Source of the DNA: Acidiluteibacter sp963716125
GTDB taxonomy: Bacteria; Bacteroidota; Bacteroidia; Flavobacteriales_E; Vicingaceae
Length of the DNA stretch: 64,000 bases
Direction: 5' to 3'
Assembly (NCBI GenBank): GCA_963716125.1
Contig: OY970294.1
Span: forward strand, 2,666,001 to 2,730,000
Shown here: piece by piece, positions 45,379-54,972 of the stretch
Position numbering within the stretch: the stretch's first letter is position 1
Layout: each line of letters begins with the position of its first letter
Translations under genes and position numbers: made by a program
Notes under the pieces: generated by a model
Databases searched by the model: none
Told to the model about the DNA's origin: nothing
Seen by the model: only the letters and a program-made list of their open reading frames with translations

Positions 45379-46701
45379 ATGATTCGTCATGATATAAGCT
45401 TTAAAAATATTAATCGTTTAGCTATTCCTGCACTTTTAGCTGGTATTGCCGAACCTATTATATCATCAACGGATGCAGCAGTAGTAGGAAATTTAGATAC
45501 TAATTCCACTGAAGCATTAGCAGCAGTAGGTATTGTTGGAGCATTTCTCTCGATGCTTATTTGGATATTAGGTCAAACAAGAAGTGCTATTTCTGCTATC
45601 ATTTCCCAACATGTAGGAGCTAATAAATTAATAGATATCAAAACATTACCTGCTCAAGCAATTTACTTTAATTTACTGATATCGATTATTGTTTTATTGT
45701 CAACTGCCTTTTTTATCGAACCCATTTTTAAGCTATTAAATGCTAAAGGGCAAATTTTAGAATATTGTATCCAATATTACAGCATAAGAGTTTGGGGATT
45801 TCCATTAACCTTATTCACGTTTGCCATTTTTGGAATTTTTAGGGGATTGCAAAATACTTCGTGGACAATGATAATTGCAATAGTTGGTGCAGCTACTAAC
45901 GTTATTTTAGATTTTGCATTTGTGTATGGTATTCCGAATATTATTGAACCCATGCACATTGAAGGAGCTGCTTGGGCAAGTTTAATTGCGCAGCTAATTA
46001 TGGCAGTTCTTGCCTATTTATTTCTTGTAAAAAAGACTTCACTATCACTCAAATTTTCGCTACCAATTCATCCTGAAATTAAGAAATTGGCCTTAATGAG
46101 CGCTAACCTATTTGTGAGAACTTTAGCGTTAAACATTGCTTTTATTTTGGCGGTGAGAGTAGCTACAGATATTGGAAAAGTAACTATAGCAGCGCATACA
46201 ATAGCAATAAATATATGGTTATTTTCCGCCTTTTTCTTGGATGGGTACGCCTCCGCAGGAAATATATTAGGAGGTAAATTATATGGTGCAAAAGATTTTG
46301 AATTGCTTAAAATTTTAGCAAAGCGTTGCCTCAATTATGGTTTAATGGTAGCATGTTTATTAATAGTGGTTGGAATAATTTTTTATAGTTCATTCGGAAA
46401 GATTTTTAGTAAAGAATTAGCAGTTTTAAATGTTTTTAATAGCTTTTTCTTTTTGATTCTCTTAGGTATGCCAATTAATTCTATTGCATTTATTTACGAT
46501 GGAATTTTTAAAGGGATGGGCAAAATGAAATACCTCAGAAATGTGCTACTATCCGCTACATTTTTAGGATTTATTCCTACTTTATATATTAGTCAATACT
46601 TAGGTTGGGGAATTTACGGTATATGGTTAGCTTTTATCGTTTGGATGGTAATCAGAGCCACTGCATTGGTATGGAAATTTAGAATTGATTTTGGTAAATA
46701 A
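45379..46701 (+). CDS. MATE family efflux transporter (DinF-like)
   Basis: A 440-residue polytopic protein with about 12 helices in two similar halves. The first half has AIPALLAGIAEPIISSTDAA and GILGxxR-like text (FAIFGIFRGLQNTSWTMII). The second half repeats it (YDGIFKGMGKMKYLRNVLLS). This is the DinF branch of the MATE family: Na+ or H+ coupled drug/metabolite export. The substrate is unknown. Confidence 0.9.
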   Translation: MIRHDISFKNINRLAIPALLAGIAEPIISSTDAAVVGNLDTNSTEALAAVGIVGAFLSMLIWILGQTRSAISAIISQHVGANKLIDIKTLPAQAIYFNLLISIIVLLSTAFFIEPIFKLLNAKGQILEYCIQYYSIRVWGFPLTLFTFAIFGIFRGLQNTSWTMIIAIVGAATNVILDFAFVYGIPNIIEPMHIEGAAWASLIAQLIMAVLAYLFLVKKTSLSLKFSLPIHPEIKKLALMSANLFVRTLALNIAFILAVRVATDIGKVTIAAHTIAINIWLFSAFFLDGYASAGNILGGKLYGAKDFELLKILAKRCLNYGLMVACLLIVVGIIFYSSFGKIFSKELAVLNVFNSFFFLILLGMPINSIAFIYDGIFKGMGKMKYLRNVLLSATFLGFIPTLYISQYLGWGIYGIWLAFIVWMVIRATALVWKFRIDFGK

Positions 46702-46724
46702 AAATAATTACTTTTATAAAACTT

Positions 46725-47726
46725 ATGAAAACACTATTTTTTGCATTAATTCTCTGTTTCACAATAACTTCTTGTAGTACTTTATTCAATAAACGAATTG
46801 ATATTGTCAATATAAAAAGTAATGAAGCTGTAAAGGTTGTGGTTGATAATGATTCTATTAATAAATTATTAATGGAACATACTGTAGTGGTTGAAAGAGG
46901 CGAAAAAAATATATCTATTACTTTATATAATGATAGTTTAGAAAAAACTATTTCCGTTTATTCTCAGCTTTCATTTTCTTATTGGCTCAATTTTCTTTCT
47001 CCGTTTAGCGCTGGATTTTTAGTAGATATGTCTAGTCCAAAGCGATTTGATTATCCTAATAATATTTCCGTAGATATGAATGATGCGTCTAGCATTTACT
47101 ATGATTACAACATTTACAACCCTAAGTTAATCAATGCAAAGAATTCTTTAAAATTAACTCCATTAAAGGCAATAGGGCTCTTTAATCCAAGGTTAGAATT
47201 GTCTTACGAAAGATTACTGTCAAAAAACATTTCATTACAAATTTCAGGTGGTTATTTAATGCCAGTACCGTTTCGCAGAAACTACGATTATTTTATTTCA
47301 GATAGGACAGGTTTTACAGCCACTGTAGAAGGTCGATATTATTTAAACCAAACATTCGCAGGAACTTATGTAGCTATGAATTTTGATTATTTAAATAGTA
47401 ATCATCCTGAAATTAGAAGTTTCTTAGATACTGATCGATCCTTTTTATTTCAAGATAGCATCACTGTAATTAAACAGACCTATACTACTAATTTTTTGGT
47501 GGGTTATCAAAAAGTGGTGGGAAGCTTTGTTTTTAATTTTTACGCAGGTTTGGGATTAAGATTTAGAGATGTAAAATACAAAGACCTCACTTTAGATAAT
47601 GCAGTAGAAATTTATAGAAGAAATGATTTCTTCCCGATTGAGGATTTTTATGAAAATTCTAATTTAAGAGGCTTTACTAATTCTATAAGTATCCCATTAA
47701 ATATGAAAGTAGGTTACTTATTTTAA
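46725..47726 (+). CDS. lipoprotein with beta-barrel-like C-terminal part
   Basis: A 333-residue protein. The lipobox is FTITSCSTLFN (Cys at 17). A short N-terminal domain is followed by an aromatic, alternating pattern from about 145 to the end (YERLLSKNISLQISGGYLM, FVFNFYAGLGLRFRDVKY, LNMKVGYLF), suggestive of outer-membrane beta strands. It starts 23 bp after the MATE gene and may be co-transcribed. No family is recognised. Confidence 0.7.
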   Translation: MKTLFFALILCFTITSCSTLFNKRIDIVNIKSNEAVKVVVDNDSINKLLMEHTVVVERGEKNISITLYNDSLEKTISVYSQLSFSYWLNFLSPFSAGFLVDMSSPKRFDYPNNISVDMNDASSIYYDYNIYNPKLINAKNSLKLTPLKAIGLFNPRLELSYERLLSKNISLQISGGYLMPVPFRRNYDYFISDRTGFTATVEGRYYLNQTFAGTYVAMNFDYLNSNHPEIRSFLDTDRSFLFQDSITVIKQTYTTNFLVGYQKVVGSFVFNFYAGLGLRFRDVKYKDLTLDNAVEIYRRNDFFPIEDFYENSNLRGFTNSISIPLNMKVGYLF

Positions 47727-47768
47727 CAAACAACTTCTTAATTAGTAACCTTATAATCAATAAATTAT

Positions 47769-48350
47769 ATGCTAGGATTAAAATTAGAAACTGACCCAAG
47801 ATGGGTTAATATAGTCGAATCAAACATTGAAGAAATTCTAACAGACCATGCTTGGTGCGAGCAAAAAGCAGCTACAAATGCCATCACTATTGTAACTAAT
47901 AACTCTGAATTAACTGATTTGGTTACCGATTTAATAAAGTTAGCACAAGAAGAATTAGAACACTTTGAAATGGTGCATGAAATCATAAAAGAAAGAGGAT
48001 TTACTTTAGGCAGAGAAAGAAAAGACAGTTATGTAAATGAACTGTATAAGTTTATGAATAAAGGGGGTAATCGTCAGCAAGCTTTGGTAGATCGTCTATT
48101 ATTTTCAGCCATGATAGAAGCAAGAAGTTGTGAGCGTTTCAAGTTACTTTCGCAAGAAATCAAAGACCCTAAGTTATCTAAATTTTATCACGACTTAATG
48201 ATATCAGAAGCAGGACACTATACTACTTTTATTACTTTTGCTCGCAAATATGGAAAGGAAGTAAATGTAGACCAGAGATGGGCAGATTTAATTGAATTTG
48301 AAGGTGAAGTAATCAAAAATTACGGAAAATCGGAGACGATACACGGATAA
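47769..48350 (+). CDS. miaE: tRNA 2-methylthio-N6-isopentenyladenosine(37) hydroxylase MiaE
   Basis: A 193-residue non-heme diiron monooxygenase that hydroxylates the isopentenyl group on ms2i6A37 of tRNAs. Ferritin-like ligands are visible: DHAWCEQKAATNA, the ExxH pair in EELEHFEMVHE, IEARSCERF and the ExxH in SEAGHYTTF. Length matches the family. It requires the MiaA/MiaB products, which are not in this window. Confidence 0.95.
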   Translation: MLGLKLETDPRWVNIVESNIEEILTDHAWCEQKAATNAITIVTNNSELTDLVTDLIKLAQEELEHFEMVHEIIKERGFTLGRERKDSYVNELYKFMNKGGNRQQALVDRLLFSAMIEARSCERFKLLSQEIKDPKLSKFYHDLMISEAGHYTTFITFARKYGKEVNVDQRWADLIEFEGEVIKNYGKSETIHG

Positions 48351-48351
48351 A

Positions 48352-48386
48352 AAAAGCTTCCAAGGTCACACCCTTGAAAGCTCTAA
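48352..48386 (-). terminator. terminator of the PadR-membrane protein operon
   Basis: Minus strand: AGAGCTTTCAAGG and CCTTGGAAGCT (one mismatch) form a stem, followed by TTTTTTT. It is placed after the membrane protein gene ending at 48409. Confidence 0.75.
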
Positions 48387-48408
48387 ATTGTTTACTAAAT
48401 AAATGGTT

Positions 48409-49512
48409 TTACTTCGCAGCTACTTGCTTCGATAAAAAAACATTTTCGTTCACAGCCAATTGTTGCTGTATTCTTGCCAACACATTCATAGCTAAATCAC
48501 TGTTAATTTTTTCTATTACTTTCAAACCACTGTTGTCAATTATTTTTATTGATGAATTATTTAATGAATTCAAATATGTATTGTAGTTATCAATAGAAGT
48601 CATTAATTCAGGAACTGCTGAATTCAGTCCATTTGTATTATTCCTTTTTCTAATTAATTCAACCATCTTTTCTAGATTATTGTTAACAGTTGATGTGATA
48701 CTACGTAAATCTTTAGACTGAGTATTTATTGTCAGAACAGCATATAATTCTTCATTTGTTTCAAATAAACGAACTGAATTATCGTGTAAGTAGTATTGAA
48801 TTTCCTGCATTTGACTTTCGTAAGTTCTACTATAACTTAAATCAAATAAAGAGTATAGAATTCCACCAAAGGCTAACATTATTACTGAATTGATGATTGT
48901 ATTAAATTTAATTTCAGGACGTCGAATTCGCGTAAAAAAATAGATTGGCACATAAAGTATAGTAAAAATGATGGTGCCTGCATACATCAATATATTTGCA
49001 CCAGGCCAATGCATTACTTTAGAGATAAACCCTATAGCAATTGCCATAGCTAATAATAAACCAAAACTAAATACAATTTTATCTGTATTAGATTCATCAT
49101 CTTTAAACTTAATAATGATTAAAATTGGGAGAAATAGAAAGGCAAAAGTAAATCCACCTAAAATAAAAACAACAGCTGCTCCAGGCATGTGCAGCGTTTT
49201 TAAAATTGCGCCTACAAGAATAAGAAACACCGTACTTATTCCTGAAATATTCATGATTTTTTTCATTGTATAAAAATTTTTAAATTTTAGTAAATAATCT
49301 GTTTCAGTTTGTATTTCCTGCAATTCTTTCTTAAAAAATTGGGGCAATACTCTTTCATAGCACTTAGAAAAGTCCTCATTTTGTTGACTTTCATGCTCAA
49401 TGATACAGCAAATGTGATCGATCAAATTGTCTCGTAGCTCCTCCAAAACAATTCCACGTACTGTTAAATCATGATCAATAAAAGTAACTTCTTCATCGGT
49501 TACGTTACGCAT
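48409..49512 (-). CDS. membrane protein with GldL-like helices, partner of PadR regulator
   Basis: A 367-residue protein. An N-terminal soluble segment (about 1-90) resembles the helical prefix found on PadR-linked permease-like proteins. Six helices follow, including two WPGA-type motifs (ILKTLHMPGAAVVFILG and GFISKVMHWPGANILMYAG) as in GldL. The C-terminal 140 residues are soluble and probably coiled coil. The start overlaps the padR stop by 8 bp, so the two are co-translated. It is probably an envelope-stress or signalling protein; the role is unproven. Confidence 0.75.
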   Translation of the reverse strand: MRNVTDEEVTFIDHDLTVRGIVLEELRDNLIDHICCIIEHESQQNEDFSKCYERVLPQFFKKELQEIQTETDYLLKFKNFYTMKKIMNISGISTVFLILVGAILKTLHMPGAAVVFILGGFTFAFLFLPILIIIKFKDDESNTDKIVFSFGLLLAMAIAIGFISKVMHWPGANILMYAGTIIFTILYVPIYFFTRIRRPEIKFNTIINSVIMLAFGGILYSLFDLSYSRTYESQMQEIQYYLHDNSVRLFETNEELYAVLTINTQSKDLRSITSTVNNNLEKMVELIRKRNNTNGLNSAVPELMTSIDNYNTYLNSLNNSSIKIIDNSGLKVIEKINSDLAMNVLARIQQQLAVNENVFLSKQVAAK

Positions 49513-49849
49513 TTCCAGTATTGGGTTTTAGATCTAACAAAAACTTCATAGTTTGCATAAATTCAGTTAATTCATTAACTTTTTGACTTGTAGTAATTTG
49601 GCCTTGCACTGTGAGTGTGTAGTACTTCCTCACTCTCTTTCCCAAATACTCCTTTTCTGTTTCCAGCTCACCAGATTTCTCTAATGAGTGCAAAGTAGGA
49701 TACAACGCCCCTTCTGTAATTTGAATTTTATTGTTTGTTAAATCTTTTACCCGTTGGGTAATTTCATAACCGTACATTCTCCCCTGTTCTTTTAGCAAGT
49801 TCAAAACGATGGTTTTTAATGTTCCTTTAATTAGTTCTGATGAATACAT
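49505..49849 (-). CDS. PadR family transcriptional regulator
   Basis: A 114-residue winged-helix repressor starting MYSSELIKGTLKTIVL; an upstream ATG would add 5 residues. The PadR pattern is clear: LLKEQGRMYGYEITQRVKD, ITEGALYPTLHSLEKSGELE and the wing GKRVRKYYTLTVQG. Regulators of this type usually control the gene they are coupled to, here the membrane protein with which it overlaps by 8 bp. The AT-rich upstream region with TATAC-like repeats near 49858-49910 may hold its operator. Confidence 0.93.
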   Translation of the reverse strand: MYSSELIKGTLKTIVLNLLKEQGRMYGYEITQRVKDLTNNKIQITEGALYPTLHSLEKSGELETEKEYLGKRVRKYYTLTVQGQITTSQKVNELTEFMQTMKFLLDLKPNTGNA

Positions 49850-49864
49850 AAGGCAAATATACAT

Positions 49865-50178
49865 AATATTCTTAGGTATATGATAATTTAATACATAATT
49901 TTCTTAGGTATTACTATTTCTCTATTCTTACTATTCAAATTACTCACAGTAGCAAAAGATAACGGTGTTAGAACTTGAGTTGAATAAAAACTTACAGCTA
50001 CAGAAATAGGAAGATAAATGAGTGCAAAAATCTGTAAAATCAGTGTTTAATAAAAGATCTCTTTTTATATAACCTAGATTTAATCAGATAAAAGAAACCA
50101 ACTATCTATTTATATTTGGCAGGATTATAGATTTAAAAAAAATGAATTATATTGTACTTTGAAAAATGAAAAAAAGGC
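49865..50178. other. intergenic region, no gene seen
   Basis: 314 bp between the divergent padR and GxxExxY genes. It contains two similar motifs, TTCTTAGGTATATGATAATT and TTTTCTTAGGTATTAC (about 49870-49910), that could be PadR operators, plus AT-rich DNA. No RNA or open frame is recognised. Confidence 0.4.
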
Positions 50179-50565
50179 ATGGGAGAAGACATAGAAGAAT
50201 TAAACCATATATCCTATAAAATTATAGGTTGTATTTATAAAGTTCACACCCAACTAGGTCCAGGACTTTTAGAATCAACATATGAAGTTTGCTTAGAATA
50301 CGAATTAATTAAAGAAGGTTTGATAGTAGAAAGGCAGAAATCGCTACCTGTTATTTATGGTGGTATAAAGTTGGAAGCAGGATATAGAATTGATTTATTA
50401 GTAAGTAAACGGATAATTCTTGAATTAAAATCTGTTGAGAGTATTGCACCAGTTCACAAAGCGCAGTTAATGACATATTTGAAACTATCAGGATTGAAAT
50501 TGGGTTTGCTAATTAATTTTAATGTCCAGGATATGAAGAAAGGAATAAGTAGAGTTATAATGTGA
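50179..50565 (+). CDS. GxxExxY family protein
   Basis: A 128-residue protein with the name-giving motif GPGLLESTYEVCLEYEL. YRIDLLVSKRIILELKSVE follows, with the D...ExK arrangement of the PD-(D/E)xK nuclease superfamily, and then HKAQLMTYLKLSGLKLGLLINF. Members are dispersed, often next to short repeats, and have no settled function. Here a tandem palindromic element starts 25 bp downstream of the stop codon. It could be a nuclease or a domesticated part of a mobile unit; this is inference. Confidence 0.92.
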   Translation: MGEDIEELNHISYKIIGCIYKVHTQLGPGLLESTYEVCLEYELIKEGLIVERQKSLPVIYGGIKLEAGYRIDLLVSKRIILELKSVESIAPVHKAQLMTYLKLSGLKLGLLINFNVQDMKKGISRVIM

Positions 50566-50590
50566 GAATCCATAGCATACATAAAATTTT

Positions 50591-50894
50591 ACCACAGATA
50601 ACTCAGATTAACACAGATAAAAAGATAAGTAATCAATCTTGATATTTTTCACTATCTTTTCATCATGAAACAAAATAGGCATGAAATAAGTAATGAAAAA
50701 TCTGTGGAAATCTTTGAGAATACTTAGCATACAAAAGATTTGACCACAGATAAATTAGATTACCCTAGATGAAAAGATAAATAATCAATCTTTATATTTT
50801 TCGCTATCTGTTCATCATGAAACAAAATAGGCATAAAATAAGTGATGAAAAGTCTGTGTGAATCTGTGAGAATCCGTGGTGTGCAAAAGATTTA
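50591..50894. repeat. tandem pair of about 152-bp palindromic elements
   Basis: Two diverged copies, 50591-50742 and 50743-50894, each starting ACCACAGATAA and ending TGTGAGAATCCGTGGTG-like then CAAAAGATTT. The ends are inverted relative to each other (ACCACAGAT..CACAGAT against the complement ACCACGGATTCTCACAGATT), giving imperfect terminal inverted repeats of about 28 bp. The tail of a third copy (GAGAATCCATAGCATAC) precedes them at 50562. No open frame is present. It fits a small non-autonomous element. Confidence 0.8.
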
Positions 50895-50917
50895 GCTACA
50901 GAAAAAAAAATCGTATA

Positions 50918-52516
50918 CTACTGATCTAAAAATAAAGAAAAATCCTCTGACGGCAAATTAAAATGTTGATACAGTTCCTCTATGAATTCTGCACCATAAT
51001 GATAGTAAATAGCTGAGAAATTCTGATTTCTTTCTTGAAGTCCACCATTAGGAAAAAGCGACCCTTTTAATTTTTCAATCTTTTGAATCAATTCCTTTTT
51101 ATTTCGTTTTTCAGCTCTAATAAGCTTCTTAGTTCCATGCTCCAACTGTTTCAAATGCTTTTTTAGAGAAGCTTCAAAATGTGGAACTAATGTTACATCT
51201 AATTTTTTAGCTTTATCAATTATATCTTTATAAGCAGATTCTAGTTTTATTTTCTCTTGTTCTAAACTTAAATCAACTTCTGAATCTCTTGATATAATAT
51301 GTTTGATCAAATCAACTGTTGGTTTAAAAAGCTCTTGAAGACTAATTTGTAAACCTTCAAAAATTTTAGTTTCCTTATTATCCAAGAAAGCAGCAGAATT
51401 TCTTAAAATAAGTGCAGGAAATGGAACTTTAAAATGCTCAAAAACCGATTTTAATTGAAACCAATACGCTAATTCTCCTCCACCTCCAATATAGGCTAAA
51501 TTCGGAAGAATTTTTTCTTGATATAAAGGTCGTAAAACAACATTTGGGCTAAAAGCTGATGGCTGATTTTGAAGTAATTCAAAAAATTCCTTTCCTGAAA
51601 ATTCTAATTCCGTATTGTTTACAAAATAGTTCCCATCTTTCTTTAAAATTCTTTCTCTTAATCCATCAGCCAGGTAAAATAAATTTATTTCTCTTGGATT
51701 GACTTGAATCTTATAATGATCCTCTAACTTTTGATTGGTTTTTTCTATTAAATGGGATGAAATTTCAGTCGATAACTCCTCTTTAAAAATAGCTACCATT
51801 TCGGCTTTTAAACCATCACTATCTCCATCAATAATTACTAATCCCTTATCGTAAAATAATTCATGAACTAATACTCTTGTGGCATTGGCTAAATTATCTT
51901 GCTTTAAATAAGCCTTTTGAAATAACTCTTTTAAAAAGGTGCTATTTTCATTGTAATCAATTAATAATGCTTCAAATTCTTGATAAACTTTATCTAACCC
52001 TTGCAAATTAAATCTACCAACAGCTCCTTTTTGCTTTGAATCCCATTTAATTTGATGTTCCTTGAAATTAAAATGATTGATTTCGGCAAAATCGTGATCT
52101 TCAGTTGCCATCCAATACATGGGAACAAAATTATATTCAGGATAAGCTTTCTTAAGTTGCTGACATAGATTAATTACACTTACAATCTTATATATAAAAT
52201 ATAACGGTCCACTAAATAAATTTAATTGATGACCAGTAGTAATCGTAAATGTTTTAGCATCTTTTAAAAGCTCAATATTTGCAAAAGTTGCATCGGCCTT
52301 TTTTATTCCTGAGTTTTTGTACTGCTCTTTAAGTTCATTAACAAGTAGTTCTCTATCTATTGTTTGTTGTTTTTTTGATTCAATAAATTCCTTAAAACTT
52401 TCAATAGTTGGATAATCTTTATAAAAAGGTTGAATACGCTCTGATTGAGCTAAATAATCAACAATAATTTTAGAAAAATAACCTGTATCTTTAAATGGAA
52501 TTGATTGAAACTGCAT
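50918..52516 (-). CDS. bshC: bacillithiol biosynthesis cysteine-adding enzyme BshC
   Basis: A 532-residue enzyme thought to join cysteine to glucosaminyl-malate, the last step of bacillithiol synthesis. Family motifs include FTITTGHQLNLFSGPLYFIY, PMYWMATEDHDFAEINHF, PNLAYIGGGGELAYWFQLKS and PFPALILRNSA. A coiled-coil helix pair occupies about 400-490. Length is typical. It starts 5 bp after the rimO stop on the same strand. BshA and BshB are not in the window. Confidence 0.95.
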   Translation of the reverse strand: MQFQSIPFKDTGYFSKIIVDYLAQSERIQPFYKDYPTIESFKEFIESKKQQTIDRELLVNELKEQYKNSGIKKADATFANIELLKDAKTFTITTGHQLNLFSGPLYFIYKIVSVINLCQQLKKAYPEYNFVPMYWMATEDHDFAEINHFNFKEHQIKWDSKQKGAVGRFNLQGLDKVYQEFEALLIDYNENSTFLKELFQKAYLKQDNLANATRVLVHELFYDKGLVIIDGDSDGLKAEMVAIFKEELSTEISSHLIEKTNQKLEDHYKIQVNPREINLFYLADGLRERILKKDGNYFVNNTELEFSGKEFFELLQNQPSAFSPNVVLRPLYQEKILPNLAYIGGGGELAYWFQLKSVFEHFKVPFPALILRNSAAFLDNKETKIFEGLQISLQELFKPTVDLIKHIISRDSEVDLSLEQEKIKLESAYKDIIDKAKKLDVTLVPHFEASLKKHLKQLEHGTKKLIRAEKRNKKELIQKIEKLKGSLFPNGGLQERNQNFSAIYYHYGAEFIEELYQHFNLPSEDFSLFLDQ

Positions 52517-52521
52517 ATCTA

Positions 52522-53835
52522 TTAAGAAATTGGGTCTGCATACAAATCAAAATGATCAGCTGCTTTAACTTTTACCTGAACAAAGTCGCCAACTCTTACA
52601 AAATGATCTTTTTTACTAATAAGTACTTCGTTATCAACCTCAGGAGAATCAAACTCTGTACGACCAATAAAATATTCACCTTCTACTCTATCTATTAATA
52701 CTTTAAATTCTTTCCCAACTTTCATTTGATTTAGCTCAAAGGAAATTGCGGATTGAACATCCATTATTTTTTCAGCTCTTGCTTCTTTTACTTTTTGAGG
52801 TACATCATCTACCAAATTGTAGGCATGTGTATTTTCTTCATGAGAATAAGTAAATGCTCCTAATCGATCAAATCTACTTTCTATTACCCATTGTAACATT
52901 TCTTCGAAATCCTCTTCAGTTTCTCCAGGATAACCAACAATTAATGTAGTTCTAATCGCTAAATTGGGAACTTCAGCTCTAAATTTATTAATTAAAGCTG
53001 TTGTTTTTGCTTTGGTAGTACCTCTTCGCATTGATTTTAAAACAGAATCGCTGATATGTTGCAATGGAATATCTATATAATTACAAATATTATCCCTTTC
53101 ACGCATCACTTCCAAAACATCTTCAGGAAAACCTGTTGGAAAAGCATAATGCAATCTAATCCACTCAATACCTTCTACATCTGAAAGATTTCTCAATAGT
53201 TCAGCTAAGTTTCTTTTCTTATAAATATCTAAACCATAATAAGTTAAATCTTGGGCAATCAGAATCAATTCTTTTACTCCTTGTGCTGCTAATGATTGAG
53301 CACTTTTAACTAATTGTTCTATAGGAGTAGAAACATGTTTACCACGCATCAACGGAATAGCGCAAAATGAACAAGGTCGATCGCAACCTTCTGCAATTTT
53401 GAAATAAGCAAAATGATTAGGCGTAGTCAATAATCGTTCGCCAACTAATTCATGTTTATAATCAGCTTTTAGAGTCTTAAGTAATCTAGGTAATTCTCTT
53501 GTCCCAAAAAATGAATCCACTTCGGGCATTTCTGATTGCAATTCTTCCCTATATCTTTCAGACAAACATCCCGTTACATAAACTCTATCAACTCTTCCAT
53601 CTTTTTTAGCATCTACATAACTTAAAATAGTATCAATAGATTCTTGTTTAGCATTGTCAATAAAACCACAAGTATTGATAATTACAATTTCAGAATCATC
53701 TTGTTTTGCCTCATGTTCTACTTCAAAATTATTCGCTTTCAACTGATTCATCATCACCTCTGAATCGAATATATTTTTGGAGCAACCTAGAGTTACTACA
53801 TTGATTTTATTTTTCTTTAATGTTTTTGTCTTCAT
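52522..53835 (-). CDS. rimO: ribosomal protein S12 methylthiotransferase RimO
   Basis: A 437-residue radical-SAM enzyme adding a methylthio group to an Asp of ribosomal protein S12. The start is at MKTKTLKKNKINVVTLGCSKN; an upstream extension to 53877 is unlike the family. The UPF0004 domain has cysteines in LGCSKN, NTCGFI and TGCLSE. The radical-SAM CxxxCxxC is in AEGCDRPCSFCAIP. The C-terminal TRAM domain ends DHFDLYADP. It is the first gene of a rimO-bshC pair. Confidence 0.96.
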   Translation of the reverse strand: MKTKTLKKNKINVVTLGCSKNIFDSEVMMNQLKANNFEVEHEAKQDDSEIVIINTCGFIDNAKQESIDTILSYVDAKKDGRVDRVYVTGCLSERYREELQSEMPEVDSFFGTRELPRLLKTLKADYKHELVGERLLTTPNHFAYFKIAEGCDRPCSFCAIPLMRGKHVSTPIEQLVKSAQSLAAQGVKELILIAQDLTYYGLDIYKKRNLAELLRNLSDVEGIEWIRLHYAFPTGFPEDVLEVMRERDNICNYIDIPLQHISDSVLKSMRRGTTKAKTTALINKFRAEVPNLAIRTTLIVGYPGETEEDFEEMLQWVIESRFDRLGAFTYSHEENTHAYNLVDDVPQKVKEARAEKIMDVQSAISFELNQMKVGKEFKVLIDRVEGEYFIGRTEFDSPEVDNEVLISKKDHFVRVGDFVQVKVKAADHFDLYADPIS

Positions 53836-53990
53836 AGAATTTTTGTAGAGCACAAAATTACAGAAAAACAGACACATCTAAAGTTCATAAATCGACCAAC
53901 TTGAGGATTTGTATTCTTTTAACTTTAAATAAAGATTCAAACAAATATTTTATAACTTAGATGTCTTCTAAATAATTATTAAATCCATAG

Positions 53991-54767
53991 ATGAAAAAGA
54001 TCTTAAAAAAAATATTCAATACGTTAGGCTACTCTGTTAAAAAAATAGATAAAAGTAAAGTGCCTTATTCAGATATTAAGAGTGATGAATTTTGGGATAT
54101 CTATGAACTTTGTGAGCCTTATACTATGACAAATGTAGAGTCTATGTATTCATTATTTTGCTCTGTAAACTATATATTGTCAAATGATATTAAAGGTTCT
54201 TTTGTAGAATGTGGTGTTTGGAGAGGTGGAAGTTCAATGTTGATTGCAAAAATGCTTCACAATAGACATATAACTGATAGGAAAATATACTTATATGATA
54301 CATTTGAAGGTATGTCTGAACCCACCAATATTGATTTAGACTTAAGAGGAATTAAGGCATCTAATTTACTAAAGGATAATGAAAATAATAAGGAAGAATC
54401 TGTATGGTGCTTAGCAAATCTATCTGATGTACAAAACAATATAGGATTAACAAGCTATCCTGAAGGCAATATAACTTTTATTAAAGGAAAAGTAGAGGAT
54501 ACAATTCCTAATCAAATTCCTCAAGAAAAAATAGCACTTCTTAGACTAGATACTGATTGGTATGAATCTACCAAACATGAATTAAATTATTTGTATCCTA
54601 AACTAGAAGAAAATGGAGTTTTGATTATTGACGATTACGGTCATTGGGAAGGTTGTAGAAAAGCTGTAGATGAATATTTTAAAGAATACTCTATAAATAT
54701 CTTGCTTCACAGGATAGATTACACTGTAAGGGTTGGAATAAAGACATCAAATTCAAATCTATTTTAA
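53991..54767 (+). CDS. TylF/MycF-like O-methyltransferase
   Basis: A 258-residue SAM-dependent methyltransferase. SFVECGVWRGGSSMLIAKML is the SAM-binding loop. KIYLYDTFEGMSEP and LLRLDTDWYESTKHELNYLY carry the acidic metal and substrate residues, and GVLIIDDYGHWEGCRKAVDEY closes the core. This matches the TylF family of sugar methyltransferases, which in non-producers often modify surface polysaccharides. It stands alone before an IS3 element. Confidence 0.9.
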   Translation: MKKILKKIFNTLGYSVKKIDKSKVPYSDIKSDEFWDIYELCEPYTMTNVESMYSLFCSVNYILSNDIKGSFVECGVWRGGSSMLIAKMLHNRHITDRKIYLYDTFEGMSEPTNIDLDLRGIKASNLLKDNENNKEESVWCLANLSDVQNNIGLTSYPEGNITFIKGKVEDTIPNQIPQEKIALLRLDTDWYESTKHELNYLYPKLEENGVLIIDDYGHWEGCRKAVDEYFKEYSINILLHRIDYTVRVGIKTSNSNLF

Positions 54768-54972
54768 GACCTTAATTGAATAAGAAATACACTTTAAATT
54801 ATTTTTTCAATTTGCTAAAAATTAGATATATTTCTTATCCCAAGACAAGTTAACCATAAATAAAATTGCATAAATTTATCATTTTAAAGTAAAATCAATG
54901 AAAGGTGTTTCTGTAAGCTCCCCCAAAATTAGTACAGTTTAAAAATAGAATTTGTAATTTTAAAACTGTAAT

